This document shows positions 9,168 through 19,364 of a stretch of 64,000 bases of DNA, one piece after another (the stretch's first letter is position 1; each line of letters begins with the position of its first letter). This DNA comes from an uncultured Prevotellaceae bacterium. GTDB lineage: Bacteria > Bacteroidota > Bacteroidia > Bacteroidales > Bacteroidaceae. Location: contig ONDS01000008.1 in NCBI GenBank assembly GCA_900316685.1, positions 153,563 through 217,562 on the forward strand, given 5' to 3'. The notes beneath the pieces were generated by a model. The model did no database searches and was not told the origin of the DNA. It saw only the letters and a list, made by a program, of their open reading frames with translations. The translations under genes and the position numbers were made by a program.

Positions 9168-11033
9168 TCATTTGTTTGGAATGAGCACTTTCTTCGACTG
9201 TCCGTCGGCAGTACGCACCACATAGAGTCCGGGCATCAGTGCTTCAGCGCCCGTATAGCTATCCGTGCGCATGACCAGAACACCATCGACGGTAAAGATG
9301 GTAGCCTGTTTGCCCACGATATTGTCGGCATCGGTGCCGTGTATCTCCTGAATGCCTGTAGCTTCACCCCACGGTTCGGTGCCATCATTGTAAACAAAAT
9401 CTATAACACCACCCCTTTTTGTCGCTTTGATCTTGGCATGGAGCAGATACGAGCCGTCGGTGTTCGGGGTATAGAGCGTGCATGCGGGCGTCGACGTGTC
9501 GGACAAAGTATTGTTGTTCACCCTCCTGCCATCGATGGTCACTGTTGTCGGCCACGCATCACCTGCATCGCCATAGGCTATGGCATAGCCATCTTCATCG
9601 AAGATATATGTACTCAATTCGTTGTCGGCAGGCACGGGGTTGAAGCAAGGTTTCCCATATCCCGTAGTATTCACCGTATTCCAACGCCAGCGGTCGGCGA
9701 TGTAGTTGACATGATAGATGAGCAGTCCTGCGCCCTCCAATCCGCGGTCCCATCCGGTCTTTTGTCGGTTCTCCAAGAGATAGTATTCGTTTTTGTTGCC
9801 AGGGTTGTAAATGATATAGGTTTCCCCACCTGCATCCACGCTTTTCAGTCCCGTCACCTTGCAGGGATCGGTAAGTTCGCGGTATTCACTCCATCCGCAG
9901 AAGTTGCGTTCGTAGCCACTGTAATTGGATGGAATCCAGCCCTCGTAGTTATAGCATCCCGAGTCCATGAGGTCCCAGAATCCCATGCCATACTGTCCGC
10001 CCGACGAGCCTATGGTATTGCTTGCCGTATCGTAGAAGTCGGGCAAGCCCAGACAATGTGAGAACTCATGGCAAATAGTACCCAGTCCGGAGAGTTGCGG
10101 TACATAATCAGGATTGGCGGCATCTGAGCCATCGCCCGCCAGTTCCTCGCCGCAAGCGTAAGTATTGATGGAGACCCCATCGAAGAACATGGCATAGGAA
10201 AAGAGTTGCGACTCGTGCGGCCAAATGGTGTATGACGGGGCACCTGAAGACTCGGCATATCCCGAATAGATGATGAACACCTGGTCGACCTCACCGTCGC
10301 CATCCCAGTCATAATCGGGGTAATTGACATCATTGTTGGCGGCGGTGATGGCGAACCGTATCAGTTCCCTTACCCTGGTAGGATTGTCGTTGTTACCGGA
10401 GTTCTGTCCATAATAGGAAAGCACATTGGGAGTGGTGTATGGACCAGCCACATCGAAGGTGAGATCGAAGACGCCATTGCTCTGTTTCAAGAAATAGTCG
10501 TGTACGCTTCCTATGGCTCCTTCGCTATTGCGATAGCCCTCCTGGTTGGCAATATTCTGATATGTCTCTAAGGGATTGTCGATGGCGAAAGGATTATCCT
10601 TGAATTGCACGAGGATAATTAGTCCTTTCTTGCTGCCCGTGAAGTTGCCCGTAGCCTCACCGACACGTTTCGGCGCACGGGGTTGCGTCACCCTGGGAGC
10701 CTTGCGCGCTGCATCGGCCAGTTGTTCCTGCGTGCAAAGATTTGCGGCAAGTTCCACTTCCTGTGCATTCCTTTGATCGACGTCATGCGCCAGCTGGTCT
10801 GTTTTTACCAAACAGTCGTTGACCACCTTGGCATAGAAATAGCTTCCCTGTTCTTCGATGACGGGCAATCCATCGGTGGTTTTGTAACAATGGAAATTCT
10901 CATCACCTACGAGCATGAGTCTTACCTGTGTGCCATCGCTCTGCTTCACCGTTTTCCACACTCTGCGTGCGGGAACCGCGTTGACAGCCAGCGCGAAAAT
11001 CAAAAGGATAGTTGAAAAGAGTAGTTTCTTCAT
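9168..11033 (-). CDS. M6-family metallopeptidase with T9SS C-terminal domain
   Basis: The protein has 621 aa from MKKLLFSTILLIFALAVNA (ATG at 11033). The ATG at 11039 is an equally placed alternative, but anything further upstream lies before the promoter. The active site is TICHEFSHCLGLPDFYD, and DWDGDGEVDQVFIIYSGYA matches the paralog downstream. The C-terminus (FTVDGVLVMRT, MPGLYVVRTADGQSKKVLI) is a T9SS type A sorting signal. The two tandem genes share layout and spacing of motifs and clearly arose by duplication. The likely role is a secreted protease; substrates are unknown. Confidence 0.88.
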   Translation of the reverse strand: MKKLLFSTILLIFALAVNAVPARRVWKTVKQSDGTQVRLMLVGDENFHCYKTTDGLPVIEEQGSYFYAKVVNDCLVKTDQLAHDVDQRNAQEVELAANLCTQEQLADAARKAPRVTQPRAPKRVGEATGNFTGSKKGLIILVQFKDNPFAIDNPLETYQNIANQEGYRNSEGAIGSVHDYFLKQSNGVFDLTFDVAGPYTTPNVLSYYGQNSGNNDNPTRVRELIRFAITAANNDVNYPDYDWDGDGEVDQVFIIYSGYAESSGAPSYTIWPHESQLFSYAMFFDGVSINTYACGEELAGDGSDAANPDYVPQLSGLGTICHEFSHCLGLPDFYDTASNTIGSSGGQYGMGFWDLMDSGCYNYEGWIPSNYSGYERNFCGWSEYRELTDPCKVTGLKSVDAGGETYIIYNPGNKNEYYLLENRQKTGWDRGLEGAGLLIYHVNYIADRWRWNTVNTTGYGKPCFNPVPADNELSTYIFDEDGYAIAYGDAGDAWPTTVTIDGRRVNNNTLSDTSTPACTLYTPNTDGSYLLHAKIKATKRGGVIDFVYNDGTEPWGEATGIQEIHGTDADNIVGKQATIFTVDGVLVMRTDSYTGAEALMPGLYVVRTADGQSKKVLIPNK

Positions 11034-11055
11034 AATCATTTTTAATTTGTTGGTG

Positions 11056-11087
11056 CAAAAATAAATGAAAAGCCCCAAAAAAACAAA
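11056..11087 (-). promoter_or_regulatory. Promoter of the M6 peptidase pair
   Basis: On the minus strand TTTG (11087-11084), 20 nt, then TATTTTTG (11063-11056) match the Bacteroidetes consensus. The implied leader is about 15 nt, which fixes the start near 11033-11039. Confidence 0.65.
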
Positions 11088-11167
11088 ATTATTATGGGAA
11101 ATAATGTCAAAATAGGGGGAAAAGGAGTATTTCACAGCGAAATGGCACAACTTTGCAAAACATTTCG

Positions 11168-11175
11168 TAAATTTG
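11168..11175 (+). promoter_or_regulatory. -7 box before the lone GT2 gene
   Basis: TAAATTTG on the plus strand, about 53 nt before the ATG at 11229. No well-spaced -33 TTTG is visible. Confidence 0.4.
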
Positions 11176-11228
11176 CAGTGTAGAAGATAAGACCGTTACT
11201 GCGAATCGGACAAATAACTTATAGTTAT

Positions 11229-12128
11229 ATGGAAGGGATGGAAAGTATTGTTGAACTTAGCATCGTCATTCCCACCTACAATCAGGAGTGTTCACAACTT
11301 GCCCAGGCATTGCATTCGCAAGCCCAGCAAGTTGACGGTTTTCGTTTTGAGATTATTGTGGCTGAAGACGGTTCGACCGACGCATCCACCATCGCCGCCA
11401 ATAGCCGCATCGGGCAGTTGGCAGGTTGCAGGCATATCGTCCGTCAAGAGAATGTCGGTCGGTCCGCCATCCGCAACTTCCTTGCCGGCGAGGCTCGCTA
11501 TCCTTGGTTGCTGTTCATCGACAGCCGTATGCAGTTAGGCAGCGGCACTTTTCTCGCCAATTACCTTAGCCACAGCGCGCCCGACCTTGTGTATGGCGGT
11601 TATACAGTGCGAGAAGACCCATTGTTACGTCACAACCTGCGATACCTATATGAGCGAGGCTACCAGGAGCGCCATCCCGCCTCGATGCGTCGGCAAGCCC
11701 CCTATAAGGATTTCCACACCTCGAACTTCATGGTAAGGAAAACGTTGTTGGAGAAATGTCCGTTTGACGAGCGTTTCCAGCATTACGGTTATGAAGATGT
11801 GCTCTACGGCAAGCAGCTGGAGCAGCTCGGAGCCAAGATAGAGCACATCGATAATCCTGTATTGTTCGACAAATTCGAAAGCAATGAGCGTTTCATGGAG
11901 AAAACCGACGAAGCCCTTGCCACCTTGCGTCTTTTCCGTGATGAGCTGTCCGGTTATTCACGCATGATACAGCTGACGGATAAGTTGCATCGTTGGCACC
12001 TGTTATGGGCAGTAAGACTATCCTACCGTTGTTTCGGCCAACGTTGGCGACAAAAGTGCGTGGGCAACGATCCAAGTATGCGGACCTTCAACCTATACCG
12101 GTTGGGGAGGTTTGTGCAAGGAAGTTGA
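11229..12128 (+). CDS. Family 2 glycosyltransferase
   Basis: The 299-aa GT-A protein has ELSIVIPTYNQECSQLAQAL, IVAEDGSTDAST, VGRSAIRNFLAGEARYPWLL and FIDSRMQ. In place of the usual DXD it carries D-S-R, so the metal site may be altered. FQHYGYEDVLYGKQLEQLG has the ED pair typical of the GT2 base region. It is transcribed alone, divergent from the peptidases and ending 2 bp from the convergent barrel gene. It probably modifies a surface glycan. ATG 11238 is an alternative start. Confidence 0.78.
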   Translation: MEGMESIVELSIVIPTYNQECSQLAQALHSQAQQVDGFRFEIIVAEDGSTDASTIAANSRIGQLAGCRHIVRQENVGRSAIRNFLAGEARYPWLLFIDSRMQLGSGTFLANYLSHSAPDLVYGGYTVREDPLLRHNLRYLYERGYQERHPASMRRQAPYKDFHTSNFMVRKTLLEKCPFDERFQHYGYEDVLYGKQLEQLGAKIEHIDNPVLFDKFESNERFMEKTDEALATLRLFRDELSGYSRMIQLTDKLHRWHLLWAVRLSYRCFGQRWRQKCVGNDPSMRTFNLYRLGRFVQGS

Positions 12129-12130
12129 CC

Positions 12131-12892
12131 TTATCGGATGTTATAGTATAGGCTGACGGTGCCATATATGGGATACAGAGTCTGTTCGACCGTCTTGAAA
12201 TCGCTTTCGAACAGTCCTGTCAATCCCCAGTTAAGGTCGACGGAGACGCCGAAAGCAGGATGCAACCTGAAATCGGCACCGACATCCAATCCCATTTGGA
12301 AGTTACGCATATTGTCGGTGAAATCGTATGTGGCCCGTTCGTTCTCCTCATGCCCGATTTCCACCTTTGGCCCCGTCGGGTCGTTCTGTCTGAGGTAACC
12401 ATCGAAGACATAACCACTGAAATCCTTGTCGACCAACAACGAAAAATACGGTCCACCCTTGAGTCGCACCACATTACTTACTTGCCAAGTGGCAAGTATG
12501 GGCAGTGTGACCATCCATTCCCTCACTACCTGATGTACAGAACCCGTATAGCGACCCGCCAGCTGGCTTTCTCCCTTCTTCACCTCCATGTAATACATCT
12601 TGGTGGTCACATCGCCGTCCATTCCCTTGTTTTCGAGATGGAGTCCCGTAGTCAGTCCCCATTTCCCCCAGAAAGGAGCCATCGCCTCAACACCGAAGAG
12701 AAAAGACGGTGTGAGTCTGTAAGCATCGATACTCCGTATGGTGGCAGGCAGTCCGATGGGAGCCGTAGCTCCGATGTTATATCCAAATCGCGCTTTCAGT
12801 TCCCAATTTTCGGGGAAGCCACCCGCCAAAGCCCTATTCTGTACGAACAACGCCAATGTTACCGTAAGGAATAAAAATATCTTTTTCATCAT
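12131..12892 (-). CDS. Outer membrane beta-barrel protein (PorT-like fold)
   Basis: The 253-aa protein has a signal peptide (MMKKIFLFLTVTLALFVQNRALA). After it come alternating strands such as ELKARFGYNIGATAPIGLP, WGLTTGLHLENKGMDG and FQMGLDVGADFRL, with a terminal aromatic strand TVSLYYNIR. This pattern matches the small outer-membrane beta-barrel domain common in Bacteroidales (PF13568-type, an attribution from memory). It follows the PCMD lipoprotein gene by 24 bp on the same strand, so the two are probably cotranscribed and may act together at the outer membrane. Function is unknown. Confidence 0.75.
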   Translation of the reverse strand: MMKKIFLFLTVTLALFVQNRALAGGFPENWELKARFGYNIGATAPIGLPATIRSIDAYRLTPSFLFGVEAMAPFWGKWGLTTGLHLENKGMDGDVTTKMYYMEVKKGESQLAGRYTGSVHQVVREWMVTLPILATWQVSNVVRLKGGPYFSLLVDKDFSGYVFDGYLRQNDPTGPKVEIGHEENERATYDFTDNMRNFQMGLDVGADFRLHPAFGVSVDLNWGLTGLFESDFKTVEQTLYPIYGTVSLYYNIR

Positions 12893-12916
12893 GTTATCTT
12901 TTCAATTAAGGAGCGA

Positions 12917-14074
12917 TTAAAAATGTACTTCCACCTTGTCAACGTATAGTGTACTTCCGATGGCACCAAGGAAACTGGCCCCATCCTTGCTGGAAGAGAA
13001 GACAATGGTGAAATTATATCCACGGTCGCGCAAGAGGCTTTCGTCGAGTTGCTGCCCAGAGAAGACCATCTCGAAAGGAGTCCACTCATCCGTTGGTGGC
13101 AGCGAAGCCACCTCCGCCTTGAGCATCACATAAGGCGAGGTCTTCACATCACCGCCGTTGAGCATCACCGGATTTCCCTGATCATCCTTGTTGCGATAAA
13201 TGACCGAATAGATGTCGGCCTCGTCGACCTTTCCTTGCACCTCTTTCAAATCCTGGTCGATGTATTTCTCACCCGGTTTGTACTTGTAATATCCAGTGAT
13301 GCGCACCGGCACCTCATTGTATGACATGGGTATTCCCATGAGCGTAGAGGCCAGTGGATTGGTAAGCACCTGTCCCATATCGAACTTGCCCAGAAACATA
13401 TTGCCTGCCGCCAAGGGCTTGTGCAAAGCCTGCGCGAGAGCTCCGGCATCACAAGTGACCATTTTTACGCAATGGCCCTCAAAACCGTTCTCGTCGACAG
13501 ATGTCGGGAAGTTTTCCGCAGTGGCGGAAGAATTACCCATTCCAAAGCCCTCATTGCCGTTTGTCCATGTCGTAGGCACACGCACCCCCTTGCTATTGTT
13601 CTCATACCACGAGTAATAGCTATACTTACCGAAGAACAAGCTTGACACCTCTGTTAGTTCATGATTCTCGAAATTGAACGAGGTGGGCAGTTCCGGTTCG
13701 CAGAAATCGACCACATAGGAGCGATGCCATCTCCCATCTTCCGATGTAACGGTATAGGTTACTTCCCCCTTGGAGAAATCCTGTTTCGACCCATTTGCGG
13801 GCGAGATGGTAGCACCCGGAGTGATGTTGAAGAATACTGGCACTTCCTTAATAGTCTCGGTCGAACGAACCGTGAAGATGATGTGTCTGTCGTTGGACAG
13901 CACATTGGCGATTTTCATATCCGTTTCGGGCTGGTAGAAGAGAGCCTTGAAATCGTCGTCGCCTTCGACCCACGCGCTGAGGATATCACATTCCTGATTC
14001 ATCTCCTCATCCTTGATACACGAAGAGAACAGCATCAAGGAAACTATTATCAATAGAAAAACATAAGATCTCAT
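12917..14074 (-). CDS. PCMD-domain lipoprotein
   Basis: The 385-aa protein starts MRSYVFLLIIVSLMLFSSC, a lipobox with Cys19 as the lipidation site. An immunoglobulin-like region (about 30-130) precedes a jelly-roll-like domain with VPTTWTNGNEGFGMGNSS and VPVRITGYYKYKPGEKY. It ends in a strand that reads GSTLYVDKVEVHF, characteristic of the putative carbohydrate-metabolism domain (PCMD, PF13201). Such proteins accompany glycan-related surface lipoproteins in Bacteroidales. It heads a two-gene unit with the beta-barrel gene. The ligand is unknown. Confidence 0.8.
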   Translation of the reverse strand: MRSYVFLLIIVSLMLFSSCIKDEEMNQECDILSAWVEGDDDFKALFYQPETDMKIANVLSNDRHIIFTVRSTETIKEVPVFFNITPGATISPANGSKQDFSKGEVTYTVTSEDGRWHRSYVVDFCEPELPTSFNFENHELTEVSSLFFGKYSYYSWYENNSKGVRVPTTWTNGNEGFGMGNSSATAENFPTSVDENGFEGHCVKMVTCDAGALAQALHKPLAAGNMFLGKFDMGQVLTNPLASTLMGIPMSYNEVPVRITGYYKYKPGEKYIDQDLKEVQGKVDEADIYSVIYRNKDDQGNPVMLNGGDVKTSPYVMLKAEVASLPPTDEWTPFEMVFSGQQLDESLLRDRGYNFTIVFSSSKDGASFLGAIGSTLYVDKVEVHF

Positions 14075-14142
14075 AACATCATTTCATTTCTTCATTTACC
14101 TTAAAATTATTATCCTTAATATAGAATCTCTTGAATAAGAGG

Positions 14143-15675
14143 TTAAGATTTCAAAATCTGGTTGATATTCTGTTCGCGGTGGCAAATGCGCACCTCGATG
14201 CCATATTTCCGGTGGATATGTTCCGCCAAGTGCTGCGCACTGTAGACTGAACGGTGCTGCCCGCCCGTACACCCGAAGGAGAACATAAGCGAGGTGAACC
14301 CCCTTTGTATGTAACGCTCCACATGAGCATCCGCCAACCGATATACACTATCAAGGAAGGTGAGGATCTCGCCATCATCCTCAAGGAACCTGATGACCGG
14401 CTCATCCAGTCCCGTGAGTTGCTTATATGGCTCGTATCGTCCGGGGTTGTGCGTGGAGCGGCAGTCGAAGACATAGCCTCCCCCATTGCCCGACTCATCT
14501 TCGGGAATGCCTTTTTTATAAGAAAAGCTGAACACACGTACCACGAGGGGTCCCTTGCCGTCGTACTTCGAATAAGTGGCCGGTCCATCTGTAGGGTGAG
14601 CATCGTAGACATTCACCGCCGTGGTCTTGTAGCCATCGGCACGCGTTGCCACCTCATGAGCAACCGATGCGAACTGCGGCAATTCGGTAAGTCGCTGCAG
14701 CACCTCGATAAGGTATGTGTAAGGGAAGTGCTGCGTGCGCAGCATCTCGCGCAGGTTGTCCATTGCCGGCGGTATCGATTCCAGGAAATGGCGTTTGCGT
14801 TCGAAATATCCCCTGAACCCATACGCCCCCAACACCTGCAAAGTGCGGAAGAGTACGAATAGGCTGAGTCTGTCGACGAAATGGCGCTTTGTGGGCACCT
14901 CGGTGACATTGGTGAGCGCGTCGTAATATTCCGCCACCAGTTGACGCCTCAGCTTATTGGGGTATTTAGCTGAGGCCTGCCAGATGAACGACGCCAGGTC
15001 GTAATAATACGGTCCTCGCCTACCCCCTTGGAAGTCGATGAAATAGGGTCGATTGTCGTCGAGCAGCATCACGTTGCGCGCTTGGAAGTCACGGTAGAGG
15101 AACGAGTCTGTTTTCTCCGCCGTGAGATCCTTTGCCATGAGCCTGAAGTTGGCCTCGAGTTTCAGTTCATGGAAATCGAGGTCGGTAGGCTTCAGGAAAC
15201 AGTATTTGAAGTAATTGAGGTCGAAGAGCACGCTATCCTCATCGAAATCCGGCTGAGGATAGCATTGCGAAAAGTCGAGCCCCCTTGCCCCCCGTATCTG
15301 CAGTTCCGGCAACAGCCGTATGGTATTGACGAGCAAGTCGCGTTCGTTGAGCGTATATCGCCCTCCAGCCTCACGCCCGCCCTTCAGCGCATCGAAAAGC
15401 GAACGTTTGCCCAGGTCCTGCTGCAGGTATCGCAATTCGTCGTCACTCACAGCAATCACTTCCGGCACGGGCAGTCGTCGATGCTGGAAATGGCGAGCGA
15501 GATAGATGAAGGCATGATTTTCATCGCGCGAGGTTCCCACCACGCCCACAACGGAAGAGCCATCGGCGTGAGTGAGACGATAATACTGCCTGTTGCTACC
15601 CGCCTTGGGCATTTCCTCGACATGTGCAGGCGAGGTATTGAAATGCCTTTCGTAAAGAGCCACCAGTTGCTTCAT
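14143..15675 (-). CDS. APH-type kinase fused to RapZ C-terminal domain
   Basis: The protein has 510 aa. Residues 1 to about 330 resemble aminoglycoside phosphotransferase/AmgK-like sugar kinases: AGSNRQYYRL (nucleotide loop), FLYRDFQARNVMLL (catalytic loop with Asp and Asn) and FIDFQGGRRGPYYYDLAS (metal-binding DFQ). Residues about 375-510 match the C-terminal domain of RNase adapter RapZ: VFDCRSTHNPGRYEPY, LTGLDEPVIRFL and FSFGCTGGQHRSV. The E. coli counterpart of that last motif contacts glucosamine-6-phosphate. The usual RapZ N-terminal P-loop domain is missing and replaced by the APH kinase. It overlaps the upstream small membrane protein gene by 4 nt, so translation is probably coupled. 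It is a probable amino-sugar kinase or sensor. Confidence 0.82.
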   Translation of the reverse strand: MKQLVALYERHFNTSPAHVEEMPKAGSNRQYYRLTHADGSSVVGVVGTSRDENHAFIYLARHFQHRRLPVPEVIAVSDDELRYLQQDLGKRSLFDALKGGREAGGRYTLNERDLLVNTIRLLPELQIRGARGLDFSQCYPQPDFDEDSVLFDLNYFKYCFLKPTDLDFHELKLEANFRLMAKDLTAEKTDSFLYRDFQARNVMLLDDNRPYFIDFQGGRRGPYYYDLASFIWQASAKYPNKLRRQLVAEYYDALTNVTEVPTKRHFVDRLSLFVLFRTLQVLGAYGFRGYFERKRHFLESIPPAMDNLREMLRTQHFPYTYLIEVLQRLTELPQFASVAHEVATRADGYKTTAVNVYDAHPTDGPATYSKYDGKGPLVVRVFSFSYKKGIPEDESGNGGGYVFDCRSTHNPGRYEPYKQLTGLDEPVIRFLEDDGEILTFLDSVYRLADAHVERYIQRGFTSLMFSFGCTGGQHRSVYSAQHLAEHIHRKYGIEVRICHREQNINQILKS

Positions 15676-15854
15676 TGCTCGTCGTTGTTCTTATCGTGCT
15701 CGCGTTTTCTTTGATACATCTGTATATAGGCATCGGCCAAAAGCAAGAGCATGAGTATGCCGAGCGACATCCACCACGATTCTGTGATGAAGAGCAGACC
15801 AGCCGACACCACGAAGATCATCAAAATATGCAGTATTTTCCCTTTTTTATCCAT
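15672..15854 (-). CDS. Small two-helix membrane protein
   Basis: The protein has 60 aa: a short basic start (MDKKGK), two hydrophobic segments (ILHILMIFVVSAGLLFI and MSLGILMLLLLADAYI) and a charged tail ending in KREHDKNNDEQ. The ATG is 8 nt after a TAATTTTG box, so the message is nearly leaderless. The stop overlaps the next start as ATGA. I do not recognise the family. The coupling suggests an inner-membrane partner or only a transcriptional neighbour of the APH-RapZ protein. Confidence 0.7.
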   Translation of the reverse strand: MDKKGKILHILMIFVVSAGLLFITESWWMSLGILMLLLLADAYIQMYQRKREHDKNNDEQ

Positions 15855-15861
15855 GACGGTG

Positions 15862-15869
15862 CAAAATTA
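15862..15869 (-). promoter_or_regulatory. -7 box of the small membrane protein/APH-RapZ operon
   Basis: TAATTTTG on the minus strand, 8 nt before the ATG at 15854. No properly spaced -33 TTTG was found. Confidence 0.5.
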
Positions 15870-15906
15870 GAGAAAAAAGAGGATATAAGAAAATAAAGTA
15901 CAAAAA

Positions 15907-16013
15907 AAATCGGATGTCTCCCGACAACCGATTTCCAAAAAACAAACTACTTAAAAACTAATCTACTAAAACAAATCAAAAAATATCATGTTTCGGAATC
16001 ACTCCGATACTTT
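15907..16013. other. Two short hairpins in the gap beyond groEL
   Basis: The AT-rich gap between the small membrane protein and groEL holds two small hairpins. AATCGG...CCGATT lies at about 15907-15934, and TCGGA-atcac-TCCGA with flanking T/A runs at about 15994-16008. They may be back-up terminators of the groESL transcript. No gene is seen. Confidence 0.35.
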
Positions 16014-16105
16014 TTATATGTATTGCACTGCAAAAATAAGCCATTTTGACAGAGCATCCAAAGAAAATTGCTAAAAAAAATACAAAAAAACCGATTTTTT
16101 GCATA

Positions 16106-16141
16106 AAAATAGGGATGGCCCGGTAGCCATCCCCTATTTTG
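16106..16141 (-). terminator. Terminator of groESL
   Basis: On the minus strand GGGGATGGC, a short loop, then GCCATCCC is followed by TATTTTTAT. It lies 31 bp beyond the groEL stop. Confidence 0.8.
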
Positions 16142-16171
16142 TCAAGTGGAGTTGTCAAAATGACACTTTTT

Positions 16172-17824
<1,653 letters not shown>

Positions 17825-17884
17825 TTATTACAGTATAACGGTATAACGTTAAAACAGTAATACAATATTAAGGAATTCTAAAGA

Positions 17885-18157
17885 TTATTTTTCGATGACA
17901 GCGAGCACATCGCTTTGGCGCATGATAAGGTATTTCTCGCCTTCAAGTTCGAGTTCCGTGCCGGCATATTTGCCATAGAGCACCTCGTCGCCCTCTTTAA
18001 GGATCATCTCTTCGTCTTTTGTGCCTTTACCTGCGGCAACGATTTTTCCGTGGAGCGGTTTTTCTTTTGCTGTGTCGGGAATAATGATTCCTCCCACTTT
18101 CTCTTCAGCCGGTGCGGGCAAAACAAGCACGCGGTCTGCTAACGGTTTGATATTCAT
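17885..18157 (-). CDS. groES: Co-chaperonin GroES
   Basis: The 90-aa protein begins [20 protein letters not shown] and has the mobile loop [13 protein letters not shown], which docks on GroEL, and [14 protein letters not shown]. It caps the GroEL chamber as a heptamer. It is the first gene of the groESL operon. I see no CIRCE inverted repeat and no consensus TAnnTTTG box upstream; an imperfect AGAATTTG is present, so heat regulation may use another factor. Confidence 0.98.
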   Translation of the reverse strand: MNIKPLADRVLVLPAPAEEKVGGIIIPDTAKEKPLHGKIVAAGKGTKDEEMILKEGDEVLYGKYAGTELELEGEKYLIMRQSDVLAVIEK

Positions 18158-18211
18158 AACTTTAAATATTTAATTGGTTTAAAAATTTCAAATTCTGCTT
18201 GTATGATAGCG

Positions 18212-18256
18212 AAAAGTGTGCCAAACCTGCATACTGACAGATTTGGCACACCTTTT
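18212..18256 (-). terminator. Terminator of the SGNH hydrolase gene
   Basis: A perfect 10-bp stem (GTGTGCCAAA with TTTGGCACAC, 16-nt loop) has A/T runs on both sides. On the minus strand it follows the CE2-like gene and ends in TTTTC, separating it from groES. Confidence 0.7.
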
Positions 18257-18274
18257 CATGACAGATTTGTCACA

Positions 18275-19339
18275 TCACCATCCCATGAGTTGGCTTAGAT
18301 AGGGAATGAGTTCCTGAGCCATCTGTGCATGATGGGCCGCATTGGGATGCCCTTGTGAACCCATGCCCAGTGCTTTGTCGGACTCCTGGAATTCGAACGA
18401 AAAAATAGCGTTGTCGCCCGTCGCTGCATATTCGTCGATGACCGTTTGCTGTGCCGTTTTAAGGTCAGCCCGCCGTTTCTGGCTCATCATCGGTCCGACG
18501 AGAAACACTATCTTAGCTGTCGGATAGTGCTCGCGCAGTTGTGCTACGAAGCGTCGGAAGCCTCCTGTCAGTCCGTTGACCGTGTACGATCCTGTGGTAT
18601 CATTGGTACCCAACGCCACACACACCACATCAGGCTGATAGAGCGAGAAATCCCATTGTTCGCCCTTGGTGGTATACATGGTATGTGGATAAATGAACGG
18701 CATGATCTGCTCGGGAATCTTGCCCATGTAGTTACGATAGACCCCTATGCCCGAACGAGCCACCACATGGTATTGCGCTTGCAGGGCCTGAGCTGTTAGA
18801 TAAGCATAGGTGAGACAGAAATTCTGGAGAGAGTAGTAAAACGTCTTCTCCTTGCCATTACCTTCTATGCCATAGCCGCAGGTAATGGAATTGCCGATGA
18901 ACTCAATCTTTCTCTCGGGCAATGAAGGAGGGTCGAGCAGTTGAGCGCCATCGTCGAGGAAGAGCCCATGAAACACAGGTTTCTTTCCATGACCCTCGAT
19001 GGCATAGATGATGCGCAAGTCGTGTTCACCGCCATCGAGATTTTTGGCCAGGGAGAGTGTTTCCACTCCCTTTTTCAACTCGACCTTGAAGGGTTCACGG
19101 TTGTCGATTTGCACGATATAGAATCCGCTGCCAGGATTTGTTTTCATGGATACGGAGGTTCCCGTAAAACGGCAAATTATCTGCACCCCGGGATAAGTCC
19201 AAGCCACGACATCAGGGTTGGCTCGGCTGATGCGCCCCATATAGACGAAGCGCTCGTCGGAAGCCTTGACGAAAGTGGAAGCGATACCCTGTATGGCCAT
19301 CGCCATGAAGCAACAAAGGAAAAATACTTTTTTCAGCAT
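18275..19339 (-). CDS. SGNH-hydrolase carbohydrate esterase (CE2-like)
   Basis: The 354-aa protein has a signal peptide (MLKKVFFLCCFMAMAIQGIAS). An N-terminal beta-sandwich (about 22-130, with GSGFYIVQIDNREPF) is followed by an SGNH domain: block I FIGNSITCGYGIEG with the Ser nucleophile, VALGTNDTTGS (Asn block), and HPNAAHHAQMA with the catalytic His near the end. Jelly roll plus SGNH is the layout of CE2 acetyl-xylan esterases. It is probably a periplasmic or secreted deacetylase of hemicellulose side groups, fitting the GH43 and GH3 enzymes in the window. It is the downstream member of a pair with the next SGNH gene. Confidence 0.82.
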   Translation of the reverse strand: MLKKVFFLCCFMAMAIQGIASTFVKASDERFVYMGRISRANPDVVAWTYPGVQIICRFTGTSVSMKTNPGSGFYIVQIDNREPFKVELKKGVETLSLAKNLDGGEHDLRIIYAIEGHGKKPVFHGLFLDDGAQLLDPPSLPERKIEFIGNSITCGYGIEGNGKEKTFYYSLQNFCLTYAYLTAQALQAQYHVVARSGIGVYRNYMGKIPEQIMPFIYPHTMYTTKGEQWDFSLYQPDVVCVALGTNDTTGSYTVNGLTGGFRRFVAQLREHYPTAKIVFLVGPMMSQKRRADLKTAQQTVIDEYAATGDNAIFSFEFQESDKALGMGSQGHPNAAHHAQMAQELIPYLSQLMGW

Positions 19340-19364
19340 TTCAATAATTCATTCGTGATGATAA

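Noticed and set aside
9108-10061. 317-aa plus-strand open frame
   Set aside because: It is antisense to a well-supported M6 peptidase with active-site and sorting motifs.
18150-18260. CIRCE/HrcA operator expected upstream of groES
   Set aside because: The inverted repeat there (GTGTGCCAAA/TTTGGCACAC) has the wrong sequence and spacing for CIRCE and behaves as a terminator of the preceding gene.
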